DNA of 37,511 nt from a bacterium (lineage in GTDB: Bacteria; Patescibacteriota; Minisyncoccia; Phycocordibacterales; UBA5272), in the NCBI GenBank assembly GCA_023267555.1, contig JAHFMZ010000005.1:1-37511 (forward strand), given 5' to 3'. The position numbers and the translations under genes are program-made. Positions 13,893 to 23,484 of this stretch are shown piece after piece. The stretch's first letter is position 1, and each line of letters starts with the position of its first letter. The notes below the pieces were generated by a model. It made no database searches. It saw only the letters and a list, made by a program, of their open reading frames with translations, and was not told the DNA's origin.

Positions 13893-14776
13893 AAAATAAT
13901 ATTTTTCTCCTCTGGAATAAAAAGAAGATTGTCATATTCATAATTCTCTTTGACAATATGTGGGGAAATAAAACCTTCTATGCTCATTTCATAAGGCTTA
14001 TATTTTTTACTAACGAGAAGCTCTATCGATTTTTTACAATTATCTGACCACCCTTCTCCTCCAGCTACTTCAAGAGTTACAATTGGTCTAATGTCTTCCA
14101 ATAAATATTTCATACCGTTAAGAATAGCATATTCATACCCTTCGGCATCGAGCTTGATAAAATCTGGTTTTATATTTTTTTCTTTACAATAACTATCCAA
14201 TGTCAAAGTTTGAACATAAACAGTTTTAGCTTTTTTATTCAAAGTAGAACCATCTTTATGAGCTGTATTATAAGCCCCATAACCAGGACCGTAATCTTTA
14301 AAAGAAATCTGCTCTCTTGTATCAGACACGGCATTATTATTTAACGTAACATTTAAAAGTTTTTTGGTGTTCTTTTTTAAAATCTCATATGTCCACGGAG
14401 TTGGTTCAAAACTATGCACTTGTCCGTTTTCTCCAATCAAAGATGACGACAACATTGAATAAAATCCGACGTGGGCCCCGACGTCAAGAACAATATCTCC
14501 CTCTTTCAAGAATCTAAGCAGAAAATTAGTTAAATTAGCCTCACAATATCCATAATAATAAAATGTATTTCCTTCTGGAAGATAAGATATCATTTTGCTT
14601 CCCCAAAGTGTCTTAAAAGAAATCTTATATGGTTTTATATGTCCAATCAAAGCCAAAATATAATAAAAGAAAGTACGAACAGGTACCTTTATCAATCTTT
14701 TTACACGACTAAGTGGTCTTAGATTTTCTCTTTCAATAATCTTTTTTATTATTGAGTTTCTTAAATCATTTTTCAA
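13889..14776 (-). CDS. FkbM-family methyltransferase (first of two)
   Basis: The 295-residue protein has the SAM-binding motif GDIVLDVGAHVGFYS, then VHSFEPTPWTYEILKKN and FIKLDAEGYEYAIL, the FkbM pattern. Family members O-methylate sugars or lipids, and the context suggests a glycan methyl cap. A hydrophobic segment near residues 33-43 may attach it to the membrane. It overlaps its neighbours on both sides by four bases. Confidence 0.87.
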   Translation of the reverse strand: MKNDLRNSIIKKIIERENLRPLSRVKRLIKVPVRTFFYYILALIGHIKPYKISFKTLWGSKMISYLPEGNTFYYYGYCEANLTNFLLRFLKEGDIVLDVGAHVGFYSMLSSSLIGENGQVHSFEPTPWTYEILKKNTKKLLNVTLNNNAVSDTREQISFKDYGPGYGAYNTAHKDGSTLNKKAKTVYVQTLTLDSYCKEKNIKPDFIKLDAEGYEYAILNGMKYLLEDIRPIVTLEVAGGEGWSDNCKKSIELLVSKKYKPYEMSIEGFISPHIVKENYEYDNLLFIPEEKNIIL

Positions 14777-15942
14777 AGAGTTTTTAAAAAAGTATCAATT
14801 TCTTTCTCTACATCTTCTACTCTAATATTTTTCACACACGGAGCACTTTCTCCAAGTTTTAAATTTTTGGAACAAGCCCAATTATCATTTTTACATTTCA
14901 TATTTTTATCAAAAACAATTCTATTCTTTTCAAGATTTCCGTAAGGGAAAAATCTACCGAAATGCCCTCCTCCAATCACACAAATAGTTGGCACCTCTAT
15001 AGCTGCTGCCAAGTGAGTAATTCCCGTGTCACTACCAAAATAAAAAATAGATTGTTTAAGTAAATGTATTATAGTTGGCAAATCTGTCTCTCCGGAAATA
15101 TCTATGGCTTTATTTTTAAAATCCATTTTTCCCAGAACATCACGAATAAGCTTTTTTTCTCCTTTACTTCCACAAAAAACTGGTGTGATTTCTTTTTCTA
15201 CAAAGTAATCTGCTATTTTTGCAAATTTTTCAATCGGCCATATTTTAAAAGTAGTACCAGATCCAGGAACAATAACAACATAGGATTTTGGAATTATTTT
15301 GTATTTTTCCATAATCTTTTTTGCTTCATTATCGGAGAAAAGATTAATATCTATGGTCGGGAAACAAACATCAGCTTTTTGTCCAATTATCTTTTCTGCT
15401 ATATACACATTTTTATCTATTTCAGTTACTATTTCTTCTGGAACAGTAATAAGCTTTGTATATATACTATTATTTTTAAGTTTTTCACTTTCGAGCGAAG
15501 CAGTACAATCACCATTTACACCAATAATCACAAGAGCTTTGGTAAGCTTCATCATAAAGTCTCCCATAGTTTCTCTTGAAAAAGTTGGCTGTACAGCAAT
15601 ATCATAGCCTCTCTTTTTCAAATCAATTAAAAATCTTCTACGATAAAAAACATTATCACTAAATTTTTTTGCGTCATACCAAATAATGTTTTCAAAATCT
15701 TTAAGCAAAGGTCTAAGACTTTGGAAAAGTTTAGAGACAACTAATGTAATTTCTGCATCTTCATAGGCTTTTCTATAACATTTAAGTGTAGGATAAAAAA
15801 TAATATAATCCCCCAATGTATCTTTACGCAAAATAAGTACTCTTTTTTTAAAATGAGATTCAGATTGGACAAAAAAACATTCCAACGCTATTGCTGTATC
15901 TATGATATTTTTTATAATTCTACGTAACATTTTATTTAGCAA
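14773..15942 (-). CDS. GT9 family (heptosyltransferase-like) glycosyltransferase
   Basis: The 389-residue protein shows the GT9 layout: ILRKDTLGDYIIFYPTL at the N-terminal Rossmann fold, the donor-side VVIVPGSGTTFKIWPIEKF, and YFGSDTGITHLAAAI. It would add a heptose-like or other sugar from an activated nucleotide donor. CPR bacteria lack LPS, so the acceptor is probably another lipid- or protein-linked glycan. It overlaps the upstream methyltransferase gene by 11 bases. Confidence 0.88.
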   Translation of the reverse strand: MLNKMLRRIIKNIIDTAIALECFFVQSESHFKKRVLILRKDTLGDYIIFYPTLKCYRKAYEDAEITLVVSKLFQSLRPLLKDFENIIWYDAKKFSDNVFYRRRFLIDLKKRGYDIAVQPTFSRETMGDFMMKLTKALVIIGVNGDCTASLESEKLKNNSIYTKLITVPEEIVTEIDKNVYIAEKIIGQKADVCFPTIDINLFSDNEAKKIMEKYKIIPKSYVVIVPGSGTTFKIWPIEKFAKIADYFVEKEITPVFCGSKGEKKLIRDVLGKMDFKNKAIDISGETDLPTIIHLLKQSIFYFGSDTGITHLAAAIEVPTICVIGGGHFGRFFPYGNLEKNRIVFDKNMKCKNDNWACSKNLKLGESAPCVKNIRVEDVEKEIDTFLKTL

Positions 15943-16651
15943 TAACTTTTATTTCGAAAGCATATATTTCTGGACTTGGTTTATGATAAGAACTAGCTGT
16001 AACTTTATTCCAAAACTTTTTATTTAATTTATACAAACTTAATAAAAATTTCTTCAACATTTGAGCTAGAAAACCGTGACGCATTAAATCGTGCGGATCA
16101 ACAAAATTAATCTCGTCAAAACCAGCTGACTTCAAAACATAAATAATACTGCCCGATGTAAAAATTGTAGTGTGAGTAAAATCTTCAAACATCCAATACG
16201 AACCAGTGTTTGACTGTGCATTTGGAGTAGAAAGATATAGCTCCCCTTTTTCTGTCATCGTACTTTTTATTTGTTTTAAAGTCTCAATAATTTTATCTTT
16301 TGAAATATGTTCTATAACGTGGGTCATCAAAATAAAATCAAATTTTTTATTATTAGTTGTAAAAAAATCGTCCAAAGAACTTATTTGTTCTACATTTAAA
16401 CCATTTTTTTTACAAACAGAAACTGCTTCTTCTGAAATATCAATTCCTTGAATATTATTATAGCCGAAAGATTTTAATATATTTAATATATAACCAAATC
16501 CACAACCAATATCCAAAATAGAAACATTTTTATCTTTTGGTAAAACAGATTTAAGAGACAGAGGCATAACATAATTAGACATATAATTCTCTTCTACATT
16601 TCTATTAGAGAAATATTTCTTAACTTGCGTTTGGGAATTTAAATTATTCAT
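15932..16651 (-). CDS. Class I SAM-dependent methyltransferase
   Basis: The 239-residue protein has motif I SILDIGCGFGYILNIL, an acidic GIDISEEAV after strand 2, and FDFILMTHVIEHI at motif IV, typical of Methyltransf_11/23-type small-molecule or sugar methyltransferases. The substrate is unknown; glycan methylation is inferred from position. The next gene starts within its last codons, and it begins two bases after the acetyltransferase stop. Confidence 0.85.
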   Translation of the reverse strand: MNNLNSQTQVKKYFSNRNVEENYMSNYVMPLSLKSVLPKDKNVSILDIGCGFGYILNILKSFGYNNIQGIDISEEAVSVCKKNGLNVEQISSLDDFFTTNNKKFDFILMTHVIEHISKDKIIETLKQIKSTMTEKGELYLSTPNAQSNTGSYWMFEDFTHTTIFTSGSIIYVLKSAGFDEINFVDPHDLMRHGFLAQMLKKFLLSLYKLNKKFWNKVTASSYHKPSPEIYAFEIKVIAK

Positions 16652-16652
16652 A

Positions 16653-17240
16653 TTATTTATGTTCTATAAACCTTATGAACTTTGCTGGATTTCCTGCAAC
16701 AATTGCATAATCTTCCACATCACTGGCAACAACAGCGCCAGCCCCAACCACACTATGTTTGCCTATTGTCACACCACCCAAAACAATAGCACCACTAGCA
16801 ATCCAAGCTCCCTCTTTAATATGTATTGGTTTTTCAGTTATTTGCTGATGACGATCAAGATTAAAAACATTATAATTATGAGCTCTCGCTAATATACTCA
16901 CATTTGTTCCAAAAAAAACATAATCATCAATAGTTATCTTTCCAACAGTATCACCAGCATTAAGCAAACTGTCCACCAAATAAATATTAGATCCAAGAAA
17001 AATATTGTGATGCCCGTTAAAAACACGAAAACCTTTTTCGCTATAAACAAAATCACCTTTGTGAGTTATTTTACTCAAATGCTCTTCGGAAGATATTCTG
17101 TCTCTTTCCATAATAATTTTATCAGTCCAATCTTTTCCTCCATTCCTTCTCACAAAAGCATACCACTTACGTTTAATCATTCTTAAAAATGAATATATTG
17201 GGGTAGGAAGTATGGTTTTGTATAGACTTATGTTTTTCAT
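16653..17240 (-). CDS. Left-handed beta-helix (hexapeptide) acetyltransferase
   Basis: The 195-residue protein contains hexapeptide repeats from about residue 95 (DDYVFFGTNVSIL, IKEGAWIASGAIVLGGVTIGKHSVVGAGAVV) and the closing YAIVAGNPAKFIRFI, as in WbbJ/MaA-type O-acetyltransferases using acetyl-CoA. A His (ARAHN) in the expected place could be the catalytic base. It probably acetylates a sugar of the surface glycan. It overlaps the upstream glycosyltransferase by four bases. Confidence 0.87.
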   Translation of the reverse strand: MKNISLYKTILPTPIYSFLRMIKRKWYAFVRRNGGKDWTDKIIMERDRISSEEHLSKITHKGDFVYSEKGFRVFNGHHNIFLGSNIYLVDSLLNAGDTVGKITIDDYVFFGTNVSILARAHNYNVFNLDRHQQITEKPIHIKEGAWIASGAIVLGGVTIGKHSVVGAGAVVASDVEDYAIVAGNPAKFIRFIEHK

Positions 17241-18160
17241 ATTTTTAAATACATATTAATTCTATTTATAATCTTTTCAAAAAAAGTTTTATAAAATATT
17301 TTTTCAAATAAAAAATCATCAGCTTCTTCATTTACAATTATTGAATCCGGATGAATAATATTCCCTAGCGATTCCGTAGGAATATTATTTGAAATATTAT
17401 TTTCTTTTTTCGTATTAGTAGAATTCTCCCCAAAACCAATATTTGAAACAAGATTTACATTTGGAGCGATAGACACTCCGTCATTATTATATATAGCATA
17501 AGCCCAACGACCAGCCCAAGTATTCATTCTATTATCATAAAGATTATCAAAAAGTCTTATCATAAATTTTTGAATTCTTTTATCATTAAAAATAGTCTCA
17601 ATTTTATTATTTTTCTTAAACTCTGGATATGTTTTCATATCCATATCATATTCCCTCCACGCTCTCCTCCAAGTTGCCCAACCCCAGATATTTGGAAAAT
17701 TTGAAAAAAAATAACTAGCATTTCCGTATTTTCTACCAAATTGGAAATTATCTCCTGATATCATTTTTACTTTCTCAACATTTTTATATTTCTCTAATAG
17801 TTCCTGACAAAAAACAAAAAACGATTCATTTGGCAAACAATCATCTTCTAAAATTATTCCCTGTTCTTCATTTTTAAAAAACCAACTAATTCCATAAGAC
17901 ATATTAACCTTACAACCAAGATTTGTATCAGAATATTTTCTGACAACTTCACATTGCCAATCTATATTTTCTGTTATTCTTCTTGTTTCCTCACATATAT
18001 TTTTCTCTTCATTTTTATTTAATCTTGGACCATCAGCAACAATGTACAGCTTTGTTGGCTTTATTTTCCTGATAACTTCAAAAACCTGCTTGGTAGTATC
18101 AGGGCGATTAAAGATAACAAACAATATTGGTACAGGAAATTGTGTGTTATTTTGGTCCAT
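17237..18160 (-). CDS. GT2-like sugar transferase (DXD type)
   Basis: The 307-residue protein starts with PVPILFVIFNRPDTTKQVFEV, followed by KLYIVADGPR, NLGCKVNMSYGISWFF and the metal-binding ILEDDCLPNESF. It has a WGWATWRRAWREYD segment typical of nucleotide-diphospho-sugar transferases annotated as hemolytic-protein-HlpA-like. Donor and acceptor are unknown. It is the first gene of the second polycistron of the locus; a 102-base gap with a possible promoter precedes it. Confidence 0.82.
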   Translation of the reverse strand: MDQNNTQFPVPILFVIFNRPDTTKQVFEVIRKIKPTKLYIVADGPRLNKNEEKNICEETRRITENIDWQCEVVRKYSDTNLGCKVNMSYGISWFFKNEEQGIILEDDCLPNESFFVFCQELLEKYKNVEKVKMISGDNFQFGRKYGNASYFFSNFPNIWGWATWRRAWREYDMDMKTYPEFKKNNKIETIFNDKRIQKFMIRLFDNLYDNRMNTWAGRWAYAIYNNDGVSIAPNVNLVSNIGFGENSTNTKKENNISNNIPTESLGNIIHPDSIIVNEEADDFLFEKIFYKTFFEKIINRINMYLKI

Positions 18161-18177
18161 AAAAGAAAGGCTTTTAA

Positions 18178-18196
18178 GGAATATCTAGTATATTCC
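18178..18196 (-). promoter_or_regulatory. Palindrome with embedded -10 upstream of the second glycan operon
   Basis: On the minus strand GGAATAT-ACTAG-ATATTCC is a symmetric site containing TATACT, about 30 bases before the ATG at 18160. It may be a promoter with an overlapping operator. Confidence 0.35.
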
Positions 18197-18262
18197 TACA
18201 AGTTTAGTAATTTTATCATTTATTACACATCCTAACCAGTTGCTGACTATTACAACTAAAAC

Positions 18263-19105
18263 TTAGTTGTACAAATGTTTGGACAAAGACTCGACATTAC
18301 ACCCTCTAATATTAATTCTTGGAAAAGAAAAAATGTCCGATGAAGAAGTTCCGAGCAATCCAGTATTTTCATAAGCAGATATAAAACCAAGTTCTTTTAT
18401 TAAAAATTTAGAATTGTCGTCAAAATCATATCTTCCACCAAAGGGGTAAGCAAAATGTAATATTTTTTTGTTAATAATATCCTCTAGTATTTTTTTACTT
18501 GTTTCTATTTCTGATAATTGTTTATCTTTTGAAAAATCTGAAAGTCTTACGTGATTATGTGTATGAGCTCCTATTTCTATTAATTTATTATTTGCCAAAA
18601 TTTTAATTTCCTCTAAAGATAAAAATATCGCCCTATCGTCTTCTTTGTATTTCATATCCCAAGCGAAAGAAGCTCTTTTGCCTATCTCGGAAGTAGTAAT
18701 AAAAATTGTCGCCGGAGTATTATATTTTTCCAAAATTGGCAAAGCATTAATTAAATTATCTCTATATCCATCATCAAAAGTAACACAGGCTTCATTTCCT
18801 TTTAAAGATTTATTTTTGATTCTATTTACAAGCTCACTTAAAGAAATAGGTTCATAAACTTTATTTATATATTTAATATGTTCTTCAAAAGTTTCCGGAG
18901 AAACTACTAATTTGATTGGATCATTTAATACCTTATCAACACGATGATACAACAACACTGGGACAGTTTTCCTAGTTACTTTATTTATACGATTTAAAAA
19001 TCTATTTTTTAATTTAGCAACAAAAAAATAAATAAAATATAAAACGCTGAAAATACGTAATTTAACTAATGTCGGTTTTATCTTTTTTAAAAGTGATCTT
19101 ATCAT
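18263..19105 (-). CDS. Polysaccharide deacetylase (NodB homology, CE4)
   Basis: The 280-residue protein has an N-terminal hydrophobic anchor (about 19-32) and the CE4 motifs: VLLYHRVD, TFDDGY at 109-114 with the catalytic and metal aspartates, GAHTHNH at 179-185 with the metal histidines, and AYPFGGRYDF. It would remove N-acetyl groups from a sugar polymer, probably at the outer face of the membrane. It is the last gene of the first polycistron; its stop lies in a short inverted repeat ACAACTAA/TTAGTTGT. Confidence 0.88.
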   Translation of the reverse strand: MIRSLLKKIKPTLVKLRIFSVLYFIYFFVAKLKNRFLNRINKVTRKTVPVLLYHRVDKVLNDPIKLVVSPETFEEHIKYINKVYEPISLSELVNRIKNKSLKGNEACVTFDDGYRDNLINALPILEKYNTPATIFITTSEIGKRASFAWDMKYKEDDRAIFLSLEEIKILANNKLIEIGAHTHNHVRLSDFSKDKQLSEIETSKKILEDIINKKILHFAYPFGGRYDFDDNSKFLIKELGFISAYENTGLLGTSSSDIFSFPRINIRGCNVESLSKHLYN

Positions 19106-19827
19106 TTTGTTGCTTTAACAGTTATTATAAGAGGAAAATTTCTATCATCAGTGTGAAAAAGTTTTTTTGGTGTATCTTCTTCTGAAAGCCCCGCATAAAA
19201 ATATAATCCCACTCTCGCATTCCCTTTTGAGTTTATAGAAACCTTTTCTTTTTTTATTTTTTTCTCAAACAAAAAAAGAGCGGAAGCGGTAGTGAATCTC
19301 CAATAATCCCCTTTTTCACCAGAAGCACAATCAACTCGACTTATTGATGGCATAGTAACTAGTAATGTTCCACCAGATTTGAGTGTTCTATAACATTCCG
19401 AAATAGCAGCATCAACATCATCAATAAATTGTAAAACTTGAGTCAAAATAATGCAATCAAATGTATTATCTGCAACTTCAGTCAAATTTCTCAAATCAGA
19501 AATAAGAGTTGCATTTTTATTTCCTTTTTCAATATCAAGAACCACACTTTCAGTTATATCATCCCCCCCATACTTTTTTGTATACACATTATTAAGCAAC
19601 TCAAGACATACTCCGTGAATATTTTTCTTATTTTCATCAAGAAACTTTTCTATATAATATCTATCTAGTGGTTTACCTCTATCAAATCCATAAATATCGC
19701 TAACGGGTTTTGTTGAGGTTGAAAAAAAGTAAATACTTTTATTTTTAATAATATTTCTATATATAGATTTATAAATACCTCTTAAGAAAGTAAAAACCGC
19801 TGGATATTTTTTCAAGAAATTTTTCAT
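19102..19827 (-). CDS. SAM-dependent methyltransferase, Methyltransf_11-like
   Basis: The 241-residue protein lacks a glycine-rich motif I of the usual clarity, but has a VVLDIEKGNKNATLISDLRNL stretch, FDCIILTQVLQFI at motif IV, and CYRTLKSGGTLLVTMPSIS. A following GDYWRFTTASALFLFEK segment is common in glycan-locus methyltransferases. Substrate unknown. It overlaps neighbours on both sides by four bases, consistent with one operon. Confidence 0.78.
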   Translation of the reverse strand: MKNFLKKYPAVFTFLRGIYKSIYRNIIKNKSIYFFSTSTKPVSDIYGFDRGKPLDRYYIEKFLDENKKNIHGVCLELLNNVYTKKYGGDDITESVVLDIEKGNKNATLISDLRNLTEVADNTFDCIILTQVLQFIDDVDAAISECYRTLKSGGTLLVTMPSISRVDCASGEKGDYWRFTTASALFLFEKKIKKEKVSINSKGNARVGLYFYAGLSEEDTPKKLFHTDDRNFPLIITVKATK

Positions 19828-20609
19828 ATATTTTTTATAAATTTTGGGCTTATAGCTATATAATTAGAATACACGAAATTATCTAATCTAGGATTATAAT
19901 CTCGTATTTCTAAATATTTCGGCATTATTTTAGCTATTTTAAAACCAAGAGGTAATAATAAACTATAAAAGTCTAGCAAACTGACGTGAGAATCCAAATC
20001 TGCCCCACCATATTCAAATTGAATAAAATCAATGAAATCTGCATTTAAATATTCCCCAAATCCAGTTAAAACATTTAATTCGTAGCCTTCAACATCTATC
20101 TTTAGTAAATTAATATGTTTTATATTTTTAGATTGTATGTATTTATTAGCTCTTCTCAATTCAATCGTTTCTTCCATATTCATTTGCAAATTATGAAAAT
20201 CAAGATTCCTTTTATACAAAGAAGTTAAACCACCTTTATTTTCAGTCTTATAAACTACCGCGGATTCTTCGGTCTTTGATAAACCAAAATTGTTCAAAAT
20301 TGTCTGTTTATTATCTTTAAACTTTAATTGCAAATCCATAAAACAACTTTTCTGTGGCTCAAATATATGAAGAGAATATTCTGCTTCATTCAACTTATCA
20401 GATAGAAGCTTTGAATAAGTTCCGACATTTGCTCCAACATCAAAAATAACAGGGGCTATCGATCTAGTGCTGTCTATAAATTGATTTATAAAATTTTCTT
20501 CACCATTATCGGCAAACAAACTGTTACCACTATTATCTAAATGATAAATTATACTCAACAATTTACCAATTATCTTCTCTTTTATTTTATTCTGATTTTT
20601 AATTTTCAT
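19824..20609 (-). CDS. FkbM-family methyltransferase (second of two)
   Basis: The protein has 261 residues from the ATG at 20609. Motif I is PVIFDVGANVGTYSKLL, followed by LHIFEPQKSCF and LLKIDVEGYELNVLTGFG, the FkbM pattern. The track start at 20780 would place 57 unrelated, hydrophobic residues inside the upstream gene; starting at 20609 leaves one base between the two genes. It probably O-methylates a sugar of the glycan. Confidence 0.87.
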   Translation of the reverse strand: MKIKNQNKIKEKIIGKLLSIIYHLDNSGNSLFADNGEENFINQFIDSTRSIAPVIFDVGANVGTYSKLLSDKLNEAEYSLHIFEPQKSCFMDLQLKFKDNKQTILNNFGLSKTEESAVVYKTENKGGLTSLYKRNLDFHNLQMNMEETIELRRANKYIQSKNIKHINLLKIDVEGYELNVLTGFGEYLNADFIDFIQFEYGGADLDSHVSLLDFYSLLLPLGFKIAKIMPKYLEIRDYNPRLDNFVYSNYIAISPKFIKNI

Positions 20610-20610
20610 A

Positions 20611-22545
20611 TTAATTTCTTTTACAAAAAAGATAATAATTATTCTCAATATATTCTGTCTCTTCATCAAAAACTTTTGTATACCTTTCTGTAATATTCTG
20701 CACATCTTCAGCAAAATGAAAATCACTACTTGATTCTTGATAAGCAAGAAGTAAATATTTCGCGTCAAAATAATTAACATCTTTTATATAATTTTGCATA
20801 GCTTCATTCGATTCTGATAAAGCCCAAGTACTTATAAATAGATCAACTGAACCAACTAATGTATTTAATTTCCCTAAAATATTTTTATTTAAAGGCACTA
20901 AGTTTATCAGTCCATCTTTTATACAAGCTTGTTCCCCATCCACTATATTAATAGACTTTGCCCCAAAAATGACACTCAAATATATCGCTTGTATATAAGA
21001 AAAGACAGGTAAGTCTATAATAGTATATGTCACCTTATTATTAAGGGCTTTATATATTTTTGCCATATTTCCATACCCCCCACCAACTTCAATAATAGTA
21101 TCAAAATCCTTTTCATTAGTCTTAGTTTCTTTGAAAAATTTAACAAAATGGTATAAATGATGAATATTATTCCCTGATGTAATATATTCAGCATCATTCA
21201 AAAGAGGCTTACCGATATTATATTCCCGAAGAATATCCTTTGCCTTTTCTTTAGAGAAATATTCTGAAATAAGATTTTTCTGGAGATTTTTCCATTTATC
21301 AAATGTATACATAAACATTGTTCTTTTAATAAGAGAATGTCTCAAAAAGGAAAAAGTAAAATTGTTTATAAAAAACTCTTCTATACCCAACATAATTTTA
21401 TACCACTCTGGAGAAACAAAATCTGAGAAATCATATCCATCTTTGTTATCTAGATATTTTTTTCTCATCTCAAAATATGCCTTTACAAAATCTTTTTTAT
21501 TTACACATCTCACGAACAAAAAAATTATAGATGAATAAGAATAGCGATATATTTTTGCTACTATTTTGTTTATTTTCTGTATAGATAATACTACTTTTTT
21601 CTTAAGGCGATATTTAATTCTAAGATAAAATCCTTTTAAACTATTTCTAGGAATGTATATATTTTTTGGTAAATTAATATTTAAAGGTTTATGAACCATT
21701 CCAAAAGTCTCTTCATAATTTATTTTTAAAACATTTGGTCTATCTTTTATTTCCTCTAAAAGATTTCTGGTGAAATCACTACAATCAAATCTACAAATAA
21801 AATCGAGAGTCTCTTTGTTAAAAATATAATAATGTTCTAAAAAAATATCTCTCCAGTTGTAATTCATTTTTCCATTATTATATTCCCTTAAGAAATAAGA
21901 TTCTTTGAAGTTTACCCGATGTAAGTATTCCGCATTTGGGCAAACATACACACTTAACCCTGCACATAAAAAACGCCAGGCAAATCCTTGAGTATCATAA
22001 CCGTGAGAAATTGGATACCCTCCCATTTTATTAAACGCACTTTTTGTATACATAAAATTGACATAGGCAGGGATAAAACTTACGTCTTTGGATAAAAGTG
22101 CTGATAACGATATTCTTTTGTCAATAAAAGGCGAAACATCTACGTGATTGATATCATTAATATCTTTTCCATTAAACTTTATTGATCGATGTATAGTGGC
22201 TCCGTCACATTTTTTTTCTTTTATAAAAGCAAGCATCTTTAAAAGAGAACCTTGTGGTAAAAGATCATCACTATCTAGACAAAAAATAATTTCTCCTTCC
22301 GACTTTTCTACTGCTGTATTTCTAGTAGCCCCTCCCCCTTTATTTTTATTATGATAAAAGAGTCTAATCTCTTTATGTTCATCAGCAAGTTTCTGCATAA
22401 TCTCTTTAGTGTTATCAGTTGAACCATCATCAACCATCACTATTTCAAAATTATCTAACCCTTGAACAAAACAAGAGCTCACAGACTCTTTAAGTGTGTC
22501 ACTACAATTATAACAAGGAATAATGATTGATAATTCTGGTTTCAT
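20611..22545 (-). CDS. GT2 glycosyltransferase fused to a sugar O-methyltransferase-like domain
   Basis: The protein has 644 residues. Residues 1-250 are a GT-A glycosyltransferase: LSIIIPCYNCSDTLKESV, MVDDGSTDNT and the DXD region FCLDSDDLLP. After a basic linker (about 300-390), residues 420-644 contain TIIEVGGGYGNMAKIY, YTIIDLPVF and a LFISTWALSES segment, matching putative sugar O-methyltransferases. One protein could therefore add a sugar and methylate it. The start overlaps the exostosin-like gene by four bases. Confidence 0.82.
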   Translation of the reverse strand: MKPELSIIIPCYNCSDTLKESVSSCFVQGLDNFEIVMVDDGSTDNTKEIMQKLADEHKEIRLFYHNKNKGGGATRNTAVEKSEGEIIFCLDSDDLLPQGSLLKMLAFIKEKKCDGATIHRSIKFNGKDINDINHVDVSPFIDKRISLSALLSKDVSFIPAYVNFMYTKSAFNKMGGYPISHGYDTQGFAWRFLCAGLSVYVCPNAEYLHRVNFKESYFLREYNNGKMNYNWRDIFLEHYYIFNKETLDFICRFDCSDFTRNLLEEIKDRPNVLKINYEETFGMVHKPLNINLPKNIYIPRNSLKGFYLRIKYRLKKKVVLSIQKINKIVAKIYRYSYSSIIFLFVRCVNKKDFVKAYFEMRKKYLDNKDGYDFSDFVSPEWYKIMLGIEEFFINNFTFSFLRHSLIKRTMFMYTFDKWKNLQKNLISEYFSKEKAKDILREYNIGKPLLNDAEYITSGNNIHHLYHFVKFFKETKTNEKDFDTIIEVGGGYGNMAKIYKALNNKVTYTIIDLPVFSYIQAIYLSVIFGAKSINIVDGEQACIKDGLINLVPLNKNILGKLNTLVGSVDLFISTWALSESNEAMQNYIKDVNYFDAKYLLLAYQESSSDFHFAEDVQNITERYTKVFDEETEYIENNYYLFCKRN

Positions 22546-23483
22546 CTATTTATAAAATCTTTTTGATTATCTCTTATTTTTGCAATCCAATAATCCATAT
22601 GCATAGCTTCAAAATTTGCATTTCTCATAAGTTCAGAATACTTTTCAGACACATACTCCTCGCTCACATTTTCTAACTCACTCCAATCTTTTACAATCCA
22701 AAATGGAAGCCCTGTCTTTTCTAGGGAGCGTATGGCAACAGAATCTTGAACAACAGGTATGATACCAAGATGAAAAGCTTCATAAGGTCTATGGGTATCT
22801 ATAGCGTTCCCTCGGGGTGATATAAGGAACTTATATTCGCGTAATAATTCATTAAATTTTGACTGGGGAACTCGTTCACGTACCGTCTCCATAAGAGGAT
22901 GTTTATCGCAAAAAACTTGTAGCGGCACACGTACCGATGGACACGTTTCATTAGCAAAGCGATAAAAAAACTTATTTTTTCTCTTATTATATTCGTTTTC
23001 ATCTACACGTGATGGAGGAATAAGATACGGTGCATCTGTGTGTTCAAAATAATTAAAATTAGAAAGTCCAATAGGTAATGACGTAACTTTTTCGTGTACA
23101 ACAATAGCATTTTGAGCATAGCAGTGAATTATATTATCATCAAAAAAGGCCGTATATCTTTTATCGAAAGTTTCATCTCCGTGATGAACAATAAGAACAT
23201 ACGGAACAATTATATTTGGATGTATTTCTTGTAAATATCGAAAAGCCTTTCCTTGGCTTACAAAAACAATATCACCGCTCGAAACTCCACCAGGAATAAA
23301 AGATGTTTCCTCATCATATATATGATTTGCAAGAGATCGAAAAGAATCTGCTGTCACAATAGGATAACTTGTTGGGCGAGGATTTCCTTTGAGTTTTAAT
23401 CTGAGACGACGAATACGCAAGATGAGTCCATTTTTCTTTTTAGAAAGAAATCTAATAATACTTCTTGGTTTTTTAATTATCAT
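22542..23483 (-). CDS. Exostosin-like (GT47-type) glycosyltransferase
   Basis: The 313-residue protein has a basic N-terminus and a C-terminal region with YKFLISPRGNAIDTHRPYEAFHLGIIPVV, the pattern of the exostosin family in which a nucleotide sugar is bound by an Arg/Glu pair. The N-terminal half (SSGDIVFVSQGKAFRYL and VPYVLIVHHGDETF) is poorly conserved. Donor and acceptor are unknown. It sits one base after the GDP-fucose synthase gene. Confidence 0.68.
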   Translation of the reverse strand: MIIKKPRSIIRFLSKKKNGLILRIRRLRLKLKGNPRPTSYPIVTADSFRSLANHIYDEETSFIPGGVSSGDIVFVSQGKAFRYLQEIHPNIIVPYVLIVHHGDETFDKRYTAFFDDNIIHCYAQNAIVVHEKVTSLPIGLSNFNYFEHTDAPYLIPPSRVDENEYNKRKNKFFYRFANETCPSVRVPLQVFCDKHPLMETVRERVPQSKFNELLREYKFLISPRGNAIDTHRPYEAFHLGIIPVVQDSVAIRSLEKTGLPFWIVKDWSELENVSEEYVSEKYSELMRNANFEAMHMDYWIAKIRDNQKDFINR

Positions 23484-23484
23484 A

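Noticed and set aside
13889-13915. AGAGGAG before the fucosyltransferase as a ribosome-binding site
   Set aside because: It lies within FkbM codons about 18 bases upstream, too far, and other genes of the operon lack any such site.
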